In this document: positions 34,091-43,825 of the stretch, piece by piece
Numbering within the stretch: position 1 is the first letter of the stretch
Layout: each line of letters begins with the position of its first letter
The notes under the pieces: generated by a model
Database searches by the model: none
Seen by the model: only the letters and a program-made list of their open reading frames with translations
Told to the model about the DNA's origin: nothing
NCBI RefSeq assembly: GCF_003144115.1
Contig: NW_020311998.1
Location: 46,777 to 110,776, forward strand
Direction: 5' to 3'
DNA length: 64,000 bases
DNA from: Tilletiopsis washingtonensis
Lineage: Eukaryota > Basidiomycota > Exobasidiomycetes > Entylomatales
Translations under genes and position numbers: made by a program

Positions 34091-37000
34091 TCGTCCAGCG
34101 TCAGGAGGCAGCGGCGGGCGCAGCAGCAGCTGCAGCGCGGCGCCGGCAGCCGCGGCCGCGCATCACGCCGCAGAGACGCGCCGCGGTGAGACTCGCCTCG
34201 GCGCCACGCCGCCGCCCTCGCGCTCTCCCTCGCCCGCCGCTCTTGATTCCGGCTCGTCGCCGCCCACATGCCAGCTCGGTCAGCGTGTGCCCGCTAGGAG
34301 CGCATCTGGCAGCGATCAGCGGGCGCAGCCGCGCAGCAAGCAAGCCAGCGTCCAAGGCGGGGAAGCGTGCGCGCGGCGTGCGCGAAGGGTCGCGCAAGCG
34401 CCAACACGAGCGTGGCGCAGCAGCACAGTCGTGTGGAGCGGCAGCGGCACGCCGCCAGCGCAAATTTGGGCTCCTGTCGGGCCCTGACAGGCGACTGCGC
34501 GTGTGCCCATCGAAGCGCTCGCCTCGTTGGGGCGGAGCCGCAGCGGCCGATGCTGCCGCTGTGCCGCGTCCGCAGCGCCGCTGATGCCGTGGCCGGCGCC
34601 TGCCCAGCGGCAGCACGCGGAGACGGCCCTGGGAACTGCAGGCAGCAGCAGAGTGACGCGCGCTGCAGCACCTGCCCACTCAGCCGCCGCAGACTCGGCT
34701 CGCCTGACCGCCTGCAGGCAGAGCTGCTGAGCCGCTGGCTGCATGCACATGCTGCAGCCAGCGCCGCATGCCGGCATCGGTCCGGCAGACGAGCTGCCGA
34801 TGAGGGCGCTGCTGCTGCCGCTGGGCGAGCCTTGTGCTTCGCGATTCGCCCTCCGCCACCGAGCCGCCGTCTCGGCGCGATCTCGCACCCTCGCCCGGCA
34901 CGCGGCCTGTCTCGCGCCAAGCAGACCCTGACTGGAGCTTAGCGCTCCGCAGGTGCCTGCTTCTCGCCGTGCATCAGCGCGGCCGTCTCCTCGTCTCCTC
35001 GTCCTGCGCCGCCGAAGCGGCTGCCGCTCTGGCTGCGAGCGTGGAAGCGAGCGCCGCCAGATGCAGATCCCTCGCAGCGCCGTAGGAGCGCGTGGACGCT
35101 CGCCGTGCAAGCGCTGCCGCACGGCCAAGTCTGCTTGCGGCGCGGCAGCCGCCAGACGCAGGGTCTGCTCCTTTGGTTTGCCCCTCTGCGAGCCATCGGC
35201 GGAGCAACGCGAATACAAATTCTGCACCCCAGGGGCCAGCACCCAGCTCCACGCCTGATGCGGCTGCGGAGGCCGCATGCCGTTCGAATTTCGCCCTTGG
35301 AGACGACGACAAGAAGGCGGCCTCTTTGTCAGATGACAGCCGCAGATCCTCTGTCGGCTCTTGCTGCCTCCCGCGCTGTCAACGCTACGGCCGCACGGCG
35401 CTGGCGCTGCTCGACACCTCCACGGCCGCGGCCTGTGCGCTCAAGAGCAGCCGCCAGCGCTCCTGCACCCCAAGAGCCGACGCGCCATGGCAGGCGTTTA
35501 GCGTCGGGTGGCAAACGCAGCCTGCTGCCGCCCGCGCGCAGTCCTCGGACTTGGCAGCTCGCAGCGCCGCCGGCCGTGCGACGCGGCGTGCTGAGCATGA
35601 CGGCTCCGCCTTGGCTTCCTTGTGCTCCTCGCATTCCTGCGCGTGCGCATGGGATATCGCCGCGAGCAGAGCTGCCTGCCCGGTCGGCGAGCTCGCCGGG
35701 CAGCATCGTCCGAGGGAGCGTTGGGCCTTGACGCGCGCGCGTTTTCCGCACAGCGACGCGCGCGTTCCTAGCCTCGTGCGCCGCCGGCGTCTGCGCTGCG
35801 GCAGCCCCTTGCATCCGCTGTCAACGCCGGCACCTGAGCAAAGGCAGCGCCGCAGCCTGCAGCGCGAGCAGCGCAGCCATGCCGCACATGCTCACCACGA
35901 CCCGCAGCCGAGCGGAGTCCGCATCGCTCTCGGCGAGCTCGGGCCTCTCGCACCAGCGCCGCCGCTCCGACGGGCCCTGCGCGTGGGGCCGCGCCGCCCA
36001 CTCCGCACGCTCCGGCGCCCTAAAGACGCGCCATTGGACGCCGAGCCCATGCCGCAGCCGGCCGTTCTCTCCCACGCATCACACGAGGCACGGCGGCAAG
36101 CCTCTTGTGCCAGCCCCCCGGCGTGAGGCGATGCGCCGTGAGAGTGCCGCAGTGAAGAGAGCAAGACGCCGCGCATGCACCCGCCTGTCGCCTCGTGCGC
36201 TGGCCCGGCTTGGCCGCACGCCAGAGCGGCATGAGAAGCGGCCTCGCACCTCCAAGCCGCGAGAGGTCCGCAGCGCGCAGCAACTGTCCACGTCGCGAGC
36301 TCGTCGGCGTCGCCGCCGGCCGAACTTTCCCATGCGAGCGCCTCGCCGCCGCAGTCGCGCCGCGCCGGGCAACGCCGGTCGGAGTGCGGGGCACCGCACC
36401 TGACATGCACCGTCCGTTTCCAGCTTTCTCTCGAGCGCATGCCGCGCCACGAGTTGCTGCGTGGCGCCAAGAGCCTCGACGTCACGGCCGGCGAGCTGGG
36501 CGCTCAGCCGGCGGCTGTGGCTCGCCGTCGAGATCCGCCGGGCTCCGCCATGCGCGCTTGCCGCCCTCGCGTGACCACGCGGGTTGTGTTGATGCCTCCT
36601 GAGCTCCCCGCCGACGGCGTCCAGCTTGCGGCGACTCGACTCAGCGCGGCGGCGGCTCGTCCATCCGCCGCCACAGCCCCACATGCCGTGCGACAGATTG
36701 CGGCGCGGCGAGCTGCTGCGGCACGCACAACGGTCCGACGCGTGGGGCCTTGGCTCAGGGGGTGTCTGCGGGGCTGCTCAACGGCGGCTGGCTCCAAGCG
36801 CGACCCAGGAGACTGTCTCCGGCCCACGTCACCCTGCGCTTTTGCTATCAAGCCGAGCGAGCCGGAAGTGCGGTGTCCTGAGCGCGGCGCTAGCCTGCAA
36901 GGCGGCCCCGCCTGCCGCAGCGGCGTCCACGCTGCAGCTGCGACACTCGGCATGCTGCTGCACGTCGACCAGCCACCGTTGAGGTCGACCTTGAGCCGGA

Positions 37001-37777
37001 GATGTCGAGTAGGATCACGTGGCGGCTCACACAGCCTGTCAGCCCCTGGACCAACGCGTGGTGTGCGAACGCGTGCCCTGACCCTCGTCGTCGACTGCAT
37101 CTCGCGGCACCAGGCCAATACAGCTTGCTTTTCGACGGTCTCGGTCATCTCTCACTTTGCGCTGTACGTCACATGCCGGAGCTTGTGGCCTCGCTGGGCC
37201 GGCCCCAGCGCCAGTTGAGCGGCCGCATGGCTCCTGCGCGCGTTCCATGCTCCCTGCGGCTCCTGCTCCCACGCGGTCCACGCTGCTCCCACGCGTGTGC
37301 GTAGCGCCAGCTGTCAAAGGGCAAGGCGAGCGGCCTTGGCCGGGTCTAGCCGGCACGACTGCTGCTTGGATGACGCGCAAAATCTTCCTGCAGAGGGTCT
37401 GATCTCATCCTCGACACGCCTTACGGCTCGACGTGTCCTCGTGCAGCGGCCGGCACCAGGGTCCCCAGCAGGAGCGGCCAGTGCGCGTTCTTCCTTCGCT
37501 GGTGGCCTGCGGCTCCCTGTGCGCGCCGCGCATGGGCCGGGCGCACGCGGCGGACCGAGCACTTTGCCCTGAGATGGGCGCTGCACCTCCGGCGACGCCC
37601 TGCCGAGGGGTAGCTAGGCATTCTCGCCTCTCCTGTCCTCCTTCCAGCGGAACCTGCAAAGCGGCACTTCCGGCGCCGCATGGAGGACCTCAAAAGGGTG
37701 CCAGCGCATGCTCCTGACGGTCCTGCGCCCACATCAGCGCATCGCATGCAAACCACCACCTCCAGCCTTGACTCGCC
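34091..37777. other. gene-free GC-rich island left of the tandem gene family
   Basis: About 3.7 kb, rich in words such as GCCGCAGC and CTGCGGCG. All six frames give Arg/Ala/Cys-rich nonsense translations, and I could build no gene, tRNA or transposon. It directly precedes the four-copy paralogue cluster. Confidence 0.5.
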
Positions 37778-38458
37778 ATGACCATCGTCCTGCCTGCCCA
37801 GCTGCGCACGCTGCCGCCCGCGGTGCAGCCCAGCCGCGACCCGTACCAGGCCGTCGAGGCGGCCGTGGCGCGCACGCTCAGCGACGAGCCCGTGTACTAC
37901 GACGGCGGCGTCACGACGCTGCGCGAGCTGCTCGACCGCGGCATCCCGACCATCCTGCCGCACCCCATCACGGGTGCTGCCGGCGCCATCTTTGCCGAGA
38001 GCCTCGACGTGCCGTTCATGCTGCACGGCGTGTGCATGACGCCGCGCGAGCTGTGCGCACAGGGCGTGCAGTACACACACTCGCCCGCCGCACCCAAGCG
38101 CTCGTGCGGCGGCAGCAGCGACAAAGACGCCGTCTTCGTCATTGCTGGCCGTCGCCAGCCCGTCACGCTCAACGAGCTCTTCGACTACTGCGTCGAGAAC
38201 GCGCGCCACATCCTCGCGCCGCCGAGCCCCGCGCGCCACGCCAACGGCGTCGTGCTGCACCCGATCTTCGACCACATGGCGCAGTCGATGAGCAAGCGCC
38301 AGCGCCGCTCGTGGCAGGACCTCTGCGAGGCGCACGTGTTCTCCTCGCCGCGGCGCACCACGCGTGCCCTCGCCTCGGACGGCTCGCGCTCCCTCGGCTC
38401 GGACGGCTCGCGCAGCTCCCTTGGCTCGCTGCGCGAGGAGCACGGGATCGCCGCCTGA
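37778..38458 (+). CDS. tandem family member 1 (unrecognised family, 226 aa)
   Basis: Intronless ORF from the ATG at 37778. I do not recognise the family, but it matches three downstream neighbours in block order. Block A is PTILPHPITG (57-66). Block B is PFMLHGVCMTPREL (79-92). Block C is VIAGRRQPVTLNELFDYCVE (121-140), and block D is MSKRQRRSW (171-179). The N-terminus MTIVLPAQLRTLPP resembles the LP-rich starts of the others. The tail is unique: a Ser-rich SDGSRSLGSDGSRSSLGS repeat. There is no signal peptide or membrane helix. It is the most divergent copy: block B has lost the ILPDG core. A GTGAGTGCTG donor-like site lies 49 nt after the stop. Confidence 0.8.
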   Translation: MTIVLPAQLRTLPPAVQPSRDPYQAVEAAVARTLSDEPVYYDGGVTTLRELLDRGIPTILPHPITGAAGAIFAESLDVPFMLHGVCMTPRELCAQGVQYTHSPAAPKRSCGGSSDKDAVFVIAGRRQPVTLNELFDYCVENARHILAPPSPARHANGVVLHPIFDHMAQSMSKRQRRSWQDLCEAHVFSSPRRTTRALASDGSRSLGSDGSRSSLGSLREEHGIAA

Positions 38459-39431
38459 GCTCGCGGCCAAGTCTCGCAGACGCATCCAGCTTCGAGTCTC
38501 TCTATTGTGAGTGCTGTCATCTGCGTGTGATTGGGTGCAAGGGGTGGTCAGACTCTCCCGCGATACCGTGACGTTCGTGCTGTGTGCACCCAAGAGGCGT
38601 AGGCCCTATCCGATCGCTGACGCAGCGCCCAGTCTCCGTCACAGACCCATATCCTCTCCATCCGTCACGTCGTCACTGTCCTCCTTCAAGCCTCAGATCA
38701 CTACATATTCAGTTAGAGCCTCTCTTCCAGCAGCCAAGCCGCCCGACTTGCGCACGAGCGCAGTCGGCGGCGGCCTTGAACCTCGTAATGCCACATGAGA
38801 TCCCTGTCAGCGTGTGACCACTCTTACTGCTCGGAAGCCGAGCATTTCGCAACACTGGCGCAGCGCGAGAGTACCACGGAGAACAGCTGAGACAGCGCGC
38901 CTCACCTTCACGATGCGCAAGCCAGCGAGGCCGCCGTAGCAGTTCGGGAGTGTGCAGCACAGGCGCACTTGCGCCGATGCCTCCGCATAGCTCGGACGCG
39001 AGACGACGCTTGCAGCGGTTCTCTCTTTTGCTCGCTGCTTCTCTGTCCGCAGAGCAGTACGTCGAAGATCTCAGCCTTAGCTCGTGGAGCATGGACGAAG
39101 ACTAGGAAGCGCAGCTCGCCGGACGCCCGCTCGACGACGATGAAAACGCGCGGCGTGTTGTGATGTGCCGCAGCAGCACTTTACGCGCTCTCGGCTAGTT
39201 GTCACAGCAGCGCCGCCTCGCTGCCGTCTTTGCCAAGGCCTGGTGAGAGCGCGCAGCGCCTGTCCATACCGGATGACTTTCGCTGCCGGACGACGCCCGT
39301 ACTGCTCGCTCCTGGCGTCCCGCCACCAACACGCACACTATCCAGCGTGCACGCTGCCCGCCCTCTCCACTCCTGCACGCCGCCCGCCCTCTCCGCTCCG
39401 CTACCTGCGTCTCCACGCACAGTGCGCGACG
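38459..39431. other. intergenic: family member 1 3' flank and member 2 promoter
   Basis: About 970 bp without a gene. It holds a donor-like GTGAGTG at 38507 and, near its right end, the 15-bp promoter element shared with member 4. A C/T-rich tract (39330-39420) precedes the member 2 ATG. Confidence 0.5.
39176..39190 (+). promoter_or_regulatory. shared upstream element, copy 1 (GCACTTTACGCGCTC)
   Basis: A 15-mer 242-256 nt upstream of the member 2 ATG. It recurs with one change upstream of member 4 (42311) and exactly upstream of the SHPRH-like gene (50344). Confidence 0.45.
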
Positions 39432-40019
39432 ATGTCCGAGGACTTCGTGATCTACCTCCCGCCCGTGCTGACGGCGCTGCCGCTCCAGCGCACAACGCCG
39501 CCGCGCCAGCACGACGGCCCTGTCCGCGTGGCAGTGGCGACGCGCCTCTCCAACGAGGTGCTCCTCAGCGACACTCCAACGATCATCCAGGATCCGAGCA
39601 CGGGCACGATCCGCAAGGTCGTCGCGGACAGCCGCGACATGGAGATCATTCTTCCGGACGGCACGCACACGACGGTGCGCGAAGTCGGCGAGCGCCTCGA
39701 CGTCGAATTCATCTCGACGGCCTCGACCAACTGGTCGTCGGTCGACACGACGCTCAACGAGAATGATGCCGATGCTCGCTTCCAGATCGAGGGGCGCATC
39801 ATCTCGCTCATGGAGCTCGGCGAGTACTGCCTGGAGAACGCCATCTTCCTCGGTGTCCCGCTGCACAACGTCCGCTCGGCTCTCAAGGCCATCTGCGACT
39901 ACATGAGCGCCGCCATGAGCTCGCGTCAGCGTCCTGCGTGGACTGACGTGCGTCGCGTGCTCGACCTGATGGTTGCCGTTCGCTTCGGCTCCGGCCCGGG
40001 CATCGCAACCGCGCGTTGA
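39432..40019 (+). CDS. tandem family member 2 (unrecognised family, 195 aa)
   Basis: Intronless ORF, ATG at 39432. It has no recognised domain. The family blocks are clear: PTIIQDPSTG (49-58), MEIILPDGTHTTVREV (70-85), ARFQIEGRIISLMELGEYCL (115-134) and AMSSRQRPAW (161-170). It is closest to member 4, sharing ARFQI-x-GR and the RKV-x-A segment after block A. Predicted soluble and cytosolic or nuclear: no signal peptide, no membrane segment. Both flanks are also similar to those of member 4, pointing to duplication of a whole unit of about 3.1 kb. A GTGAGT donor-like site follows the stop by two bases (40022), with a TGCAG acceptor-like site near 40075. Confidence 0.82.
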   Translation: MSEDFVIYLPPVLTALPLQRTTPPRQHDGPVRVAVATRLSNEVLLSDTPTIIQDPSTGTIRKVVADSRDMEIILPDGTHTTVREVGERLDVEFISTASTNWSSVDTTLNENDADARFQIEGRIISLMELGEYCLENAIFLGVPLHNVRSALKAICDYMSAAMSSRQRPAWTDVRRVLDLMVAVRFGSGPGIATAR

Positions 40020-40749
40020 ACGTGAGTTTCTCTCTTGTCAAGCAGTGGAAGGGACGTTGCTTTGTCAATGTGCAGGTAGTCCTTAGGCGGGTCGCACGGG
40101 TCCCGCGGTGTTCGGTGGATGGATGAGCCCGCATCGCTCTGTTCTCGACTCGCCGCCGCTGACATATGTCACTCGCCCTTTTAGCTCACGCACCCTTTGG
40201 TACATCATGTCTGCATCTGCCGCTCCGCAAGTCGTCCATTTCCGTCTACTCTCGCCCGCCTCTGTCGCTCGAGCATCGAAAGCACATCGCTCCGTCATCG
40301 CCACGCACCACCTGTCATCTTTGTCCGCACCACACACACTCACGCTCTGAACGACGCTGTACATTCTCAGACACGGCTGGCCCATGAGTCGAGAGCAAAT
40401 TGGCGCGGAGTTGGTGTGCGGAGCGTCTCACAGCGCTCCTTGTGCTCGCGCGCGGCCTATATCGCGAGGACAAAGGAGGGGCTTGCGCCGCGAGGACAAA
40501 GGAGCGGGCGCGGGCATATACAGCGCACGTGTCGCAGCAGCTCGGGTGTGATAGCATTGATGTGGGGCCTGCTCCTTTGCGTGTCGCAGCCTCATCAATG
40601 GGCTGCTTGGAGGCCCGAGCGGTAGACATGTCGGCCGCCGGCCGCCGCTGATGAAGTCTGACTCTTGCCCACCACATCCCCTCGTTCGCGCGCGCGCACA
40701 CTCGCTCGCCCTCTTCTTCCTCGCATCCTCAGCAAAATGCTCCATTACG
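40020..40749. other. intergenic: family member 2 3' flank and member 3 promoter
   Basis: About 730 bp without a gene. It contains the 16-bp direct repeat at 40463-40504, a TATA-like CATATACA near 40515, and a pyrimidine-rich leader before the member 3 ATG. Confidence 0.5.
40463..40504 (+). repeat. 16-bp direct repeat (CGCGAGGACAAAGGAG x2)
   Basis: Two exact copies at 40463-40478 and 40489-40504, 26 bp apart, about 250-290 nt upstream of the member 3 ATG. Each contains ACAAAGG, the core bound by HMG-box factors such as the smut pheromone-response factor Prf1. A third CAAAGGAG lies inverted near 40572. Confidence 0.7.
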
Positions 40750-41406
40750 ATGCCCGAAGGACTGGATTTCCATCTGCCCTTGACTATGGTCAGGCTTCCT
40801 CCAACGCGCGCGTCTCTGGCTGCGCTCAGCAAGGAGCCGCGTCATGTGGCCTGTGTCAGCATCGAGCACAGCATTCATCCTAGAGGCCTGGAACATCCCG
40901 TCCTTCACCAAGGAGTACGCACAAATCTCATGGAGCTACATCGTGACCACCTGCCCATCATTCGCTACGAGCCAGTCAGTGGCGCCTGGCTGCGCATCTC
41001 CGCGCCCGCCCTCGACACTCAGCTCATCCTCCCCGACGGCAGCGTCACGACGACGCTCGGGCTCATGATGAGCAAGAACTTGAACTGGATGGCACCGGCG
41101 ACGGAGGCACAGTTCGTCAATCCTGATGATCTCGACGCCAATTTCTATCATTTTGGCCGCAAGCTCAGCCTTGACGAGCTCCTGAAGTACTGCGGCGTCA
41201 ACGCTGCCAACCTTGCCGGGCCCAGCTTCGACACCAAGACGGTCGTCTCAAACATGTGCATCATCTTCAAAGACTACGAGAACTGCATGAGCTCGCGTCA
41301 ACGCCTCGTCTGGAAGGCCATGTGCGCGGATGCGGTCAGAGAGTATCGTCGTGCCAACGACCGCTCCACAAGCTCAGCGGCCTCGACTTCGGGCACGACG
41401 AGCTAG
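40750..41406 (+). CDS. tandem family member 3 (unrecognised family, 218 aa)
   Basis: Intronless ORF. An in-frame ATG at 40651 exists, but the start at 40750 (MPEGLDFHLP) aligns with the start of member 2 (MSEDFVIYLP) and is preferred. Blocks: PIIRYEPVSG (69-78), QLILPDGSVTTTL (91-103), ANFYHFGRKLSLDELLKYCG (130-149) and CMSSRQRLVW (179-188). The N-terminal region is about 20 residues longer than in member 2. The tail is Ser/Thr-rich (STSSAASTSGTTS). There is no signal peptide or membrane helix. A TTGTGAGTG donor-like site lies 71 nt after the stop, like those of members 1 and 4. Function unknown. Confidence 0.8.
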   Translation: MPEGLDFHLPLTMVRLPPTRASLAALSKEPRHVACVSIEHSIHPRGLEHPVLHQGVRTNLMELHRDHLPIIRYEPVSGAWLRISAPALDTQLILPDGSVTTTLGLMMSKNLNWMAPATEAQFVNPDDLDANFYHFGRKLSLDELLKYCGVNAANLAGPSFDTKTVVSNMCIIFKDYENCMSSRQRLVWKAMCADAVREYRRANDRSTSSAASTSGTTS

Positions 41407-42513
41407 ACTCTGGCGTCGGACAGGACCTCCGCCGATCGCTCCAGGAAGGAGAGGTTGTCTTCTCCGCGACTCTCTTGTGAGTGTTGAGCTTGGCGTCGTG
41501 AGCGGTGAGGAAAGCGGCCTTCTGCCGCTCAAGCAGTGCATGCACGTCGTCCTGTCGCCGCTGCGCCCTACAGGCTTGCAGTCGCGCTTTTCCTGAGTCG
41601 TGCTGGACTCTCTGGCGGAAGGATGGAAGAGCATGTCTCGCAACTCTTCCACAAGGCTGCCACTGACACAAGACAGTCCTCCATCAGCCCGTCCACGCAG
41701 TGTCCGGTCAGAGCTTCTCCTACCCGCTGCGTCGTCTGCTCCTCCCGCTCTCCTACCTGTTCATGCCGTACAGGCCGTTCCCACCCCTTTGACCACCTCT
41801 TCGTCGCTCAACCACTTTGTGGTGCGCTACAACGTGTCCAACGATTGCCGCATGCCCTATCTACTATCCTCTTCATATCTACCGCCCCAGCAATTTCAAA
41901 ACCTGACTTTCACTGAGGCAGGGGTAGACTTGCTGCGTAGACGGCGCATCTGGCGAGCGCATGTTGTAGAATCCAGACGAATGCCTACTTGAGAGAGCAG
42001 CAAGATGATACGAGGGGAAGCAGATCGGTTCTGCGGAGAGCTCTGCGATGCGTTTGTGCACTGATGACTCGCGTCAGGACAAGAGCACCGGTCCGCTGAG
42101 CCTAAGCACTGGAGAGCGGGAAAGCGATGCTTCGACTGGACAGGCTGGTTCAGAACAAGAAGCAGGTACATCGCAGCTGGAAAGCTTCGTCATGCGAGGC
42201 GAAGGTCAGAACACTCCGCAAGGTGGCTCGCTGCGCGCTTGCTCGACGACGGCAGCGCGGACTCGCGCTCGGCGCGCGTCGCGTGTTGCGAGGGGCGCGT
42301 CGCCGCCGCCGCACTTTACACGCTCTCGCCTCTGCGTCTATCGCGGCCTTGTCAGAGCCTCGCAGCTGCGGCAAGTCAGGGGTGAGAGGCGTGACGCTGT
42401 CCAGCGCTGCCCGGCGCGGCCTGCCGCTTCCTTCTCACCCACCACGTTCATCTCGCCGCGCCGTGCCCATCGCCAAGCACCACCCAACCCTCGCCTCCTC
42501 CCGCACCGCCGCC
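41407..42513. other. intergenic: family member 3 3' flank and member 4 promoter
   Basis: About 1.1 kb without a supportable gene. A 130-codon open frame near 41600 lacks an ATG start and family similarity. The right part (42240-42400) is similar to the member 2 upstream region. Confidence 0.5.
42311..42325 (+). promoter_or_regulatory. shared upstream element, copy 2 (GCACTTTACACGCTC)
   Basis: Lies 189-203 nt upstream of the member 4 ATG and differs at one base from the copy upstream of member 2. Neighbouring words (GCTCGACGAC, GTGTTG, CTCTCG) are also shared. Confidence 0.45.
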
Positions 42514-43155
42514 ATGGTCGTGCTCGTCGCCTACCATCCCCCGCGCATCATGGTGCTGCCTCAGCCGCGCGTCAAGGACCTGCCGCCGGCGGGCGTGCCG
42601 GAGCCGCGCGCCGCCGCGCCGCAGAACGAGCAGGCGCGCCCCGTGGCCGTGGGCGAGCTCGAGGGCAGCCAGCTGGGCAGCGAGCACATGGTCATGCTCA
42701 CCAACGAGCAGCCGGCGATCCTCGTGCACCCCGAGACGGGCAAGCTGCGCAAGGTCATCGCTGCGCACTGGGATGCGCCGCTCATTCTGCCTTGCGGCAT
42801 GCGCACCACGGCGCGCGAGCTCGTCGAGCGCCCGGGCGGCGTCGAGTTCATCGCCAAGCGCTCTGACCTGAACGACGCCATGCCGAACAACCAGACGGAC
42901 GACGACGCACGCTTCCAGATCCACGGCCGCGTCATCAGCATGCGCGAGCTCGTCGAGTACTGCCTCGAGGGCGCCGCGCGCCTCGGCGTGCCCCCGTACA
43001 CGATGGAGGAGGCGCTCGAGCTCATCCTCGACGACTTTGAGGCGATCATGAGCACGCGCCAGCGCCGCAACTGGGCCGTCATGCGCGGCGTCGTGCTCGG
43101 CGCCGTGCGTACCCGTTGCACTCGTGCGGCGGTCGCGCCTGCTCGCGCGACGTAG
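42514..43155 (+). CDS. tandem family member 4 (unrecognised family, 213 aa)
   Basis: Intronless ORF from the ATG at 42514. Blocks: PAILVHPETG (67-76), PLILPCGMRTTAREL (89-103), ARFQIHGRVISMRELVEYCL (132-151) and IMSTRQRRNW (178-187). Between B and C it reads VEFIAKRSDLNDAMP, matching VEFIS of member 2. The N-terminal ~60 residues are Pro/Glu-rich and variable between copies, whereas blocks A-D are conserved. That suggests a fixed core fold with a divergent N-terminus. Third-position GC is very high, as in the neighbouring housekeeping genes, so there is no sign of recent foreign origin. A donor-like TTGTGAGTG lies 43 nt after the stop, with a good branch and acceptor at 43314-43335. Confidence 0.82.
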   Translation: MVVLVAYHPPRIMVLPQPRVKDLPPAGVPEPRAAAPQNEQARPVAVGELEGSQLGSEHMVMLTNEQPAILVHPETGKLRKVIAAHWDAPLILPCGMRTTARELVERPGGVEFIAKRSDLNDAMPNNQTDDDARFQIHGRVISMRELVEYCLEGAARLGVPPYTMEEALELILDDFEAIMSTRQRRNWAVMRGVVLGAVRTRCTRAAVAPARAT

Positions 43156-43825
43156 GGCCTTGGCGGACAGAGAAGCGGGCCCGCTCGAGTCGTCGTTGTG
43201 AGTGTAGAGCCCTTGAGCAGTGGAGAGACGTTTTGTCGCCTGTATGCGCTCGATCAGCCGCACAGGCGCATGGACAAGCGTTCTCCTCAGCAGCTCTGTC
43301 AACGAATCGCTCGCTGACCTCTCAACTCTGCGTCAGTCCACACGCAAGGCCCCGGCTCCCCTCGCTCGAGCAAGCGCCTCGCAGCTTCGCACCGCAAGTC
43401 ACCGTCACTCCCGCACCATCCAGTCATTCTCGCCTCGACAGTCCGCGTTCAGTAGCTTCACACACGCCTCACTTCACTGTCGTTTCAATGCAGTGAGCTC
43501 TGTCGTGTGACGTGCGCCTTGACTTCCGCGACGTGTGAGGCCGCGGAGAAGCCTGCCACGCACCGGGTGCGAGCTTTGCTGCAGCCCGAGTCGTCCGTCA
43601 GCTCTTCGCTGTCCGTGCATCACATCCTACTCGCCGTCGCACCGTGCACTGCAGTGAGGCAAGAATCGTTCCTTTGTCGCGGCGCATGACAGGTCAGAAG
43701 GTCTGCGAGAGGTGGTCTGTGCACGTCGCGTGCCTGGGCCGCCTCCCTGCCTCAATATATCCCACAGCTCTCGACTCCCCAACCCATCTACCTCACCACC
43801 CACACCCTCTCTCTGCATCTTGCAG
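43156..43825. other. intergenic: family member 4 3' flank and coiled-coil gene promoter
   Basis: About 670 bp. It contains the probable 3'-UTR intron signals of member 4, an inverted ACAAAGG at 43671-43677 and a TATA-like box at 43756-43760. Confidence 0.5.
43756..43760 (+). promoter_or_regulatory. TATA-like box of the coiled-coil gene
   Basis: AATATATCCC about 66-70 nt upstream of the ATG at 43826, the same spacing as the other TATA boxes in the window. Confidence 0.45.

Noticed and set aside
31858-34584. 908-codon plus-strand open frame
   Set aside because: It is antisense to the real CBM21 gene, almost pure Arg/Ala/Gly, with no domain; a shadow of high GC content.
35281-35300. tRNA T-loop-like GTTCGAATT
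   Set aside because: The neighbouring bases do not form the T-stem or an acceptor stem.
35092-36126. 344-codon open frame in the gene-free island
   Set aside because: Composition is Ser/Arg/Ala/Cys-rich and domain-free; overlapping frames of similar length exist on both strands.
40651-40749. Upstream in-frame ATG of family member 3
   Set aside because: The extra 33 residues have no counterpart in the paralogues, whose starts align with the ATG at 40750.
41600-41992. 130-codon open frame after family member 3, considered as a fifth copy
   Set aside because: It starts at GTG, lacks all four family blocks and lies in the 3' flank of member 3.
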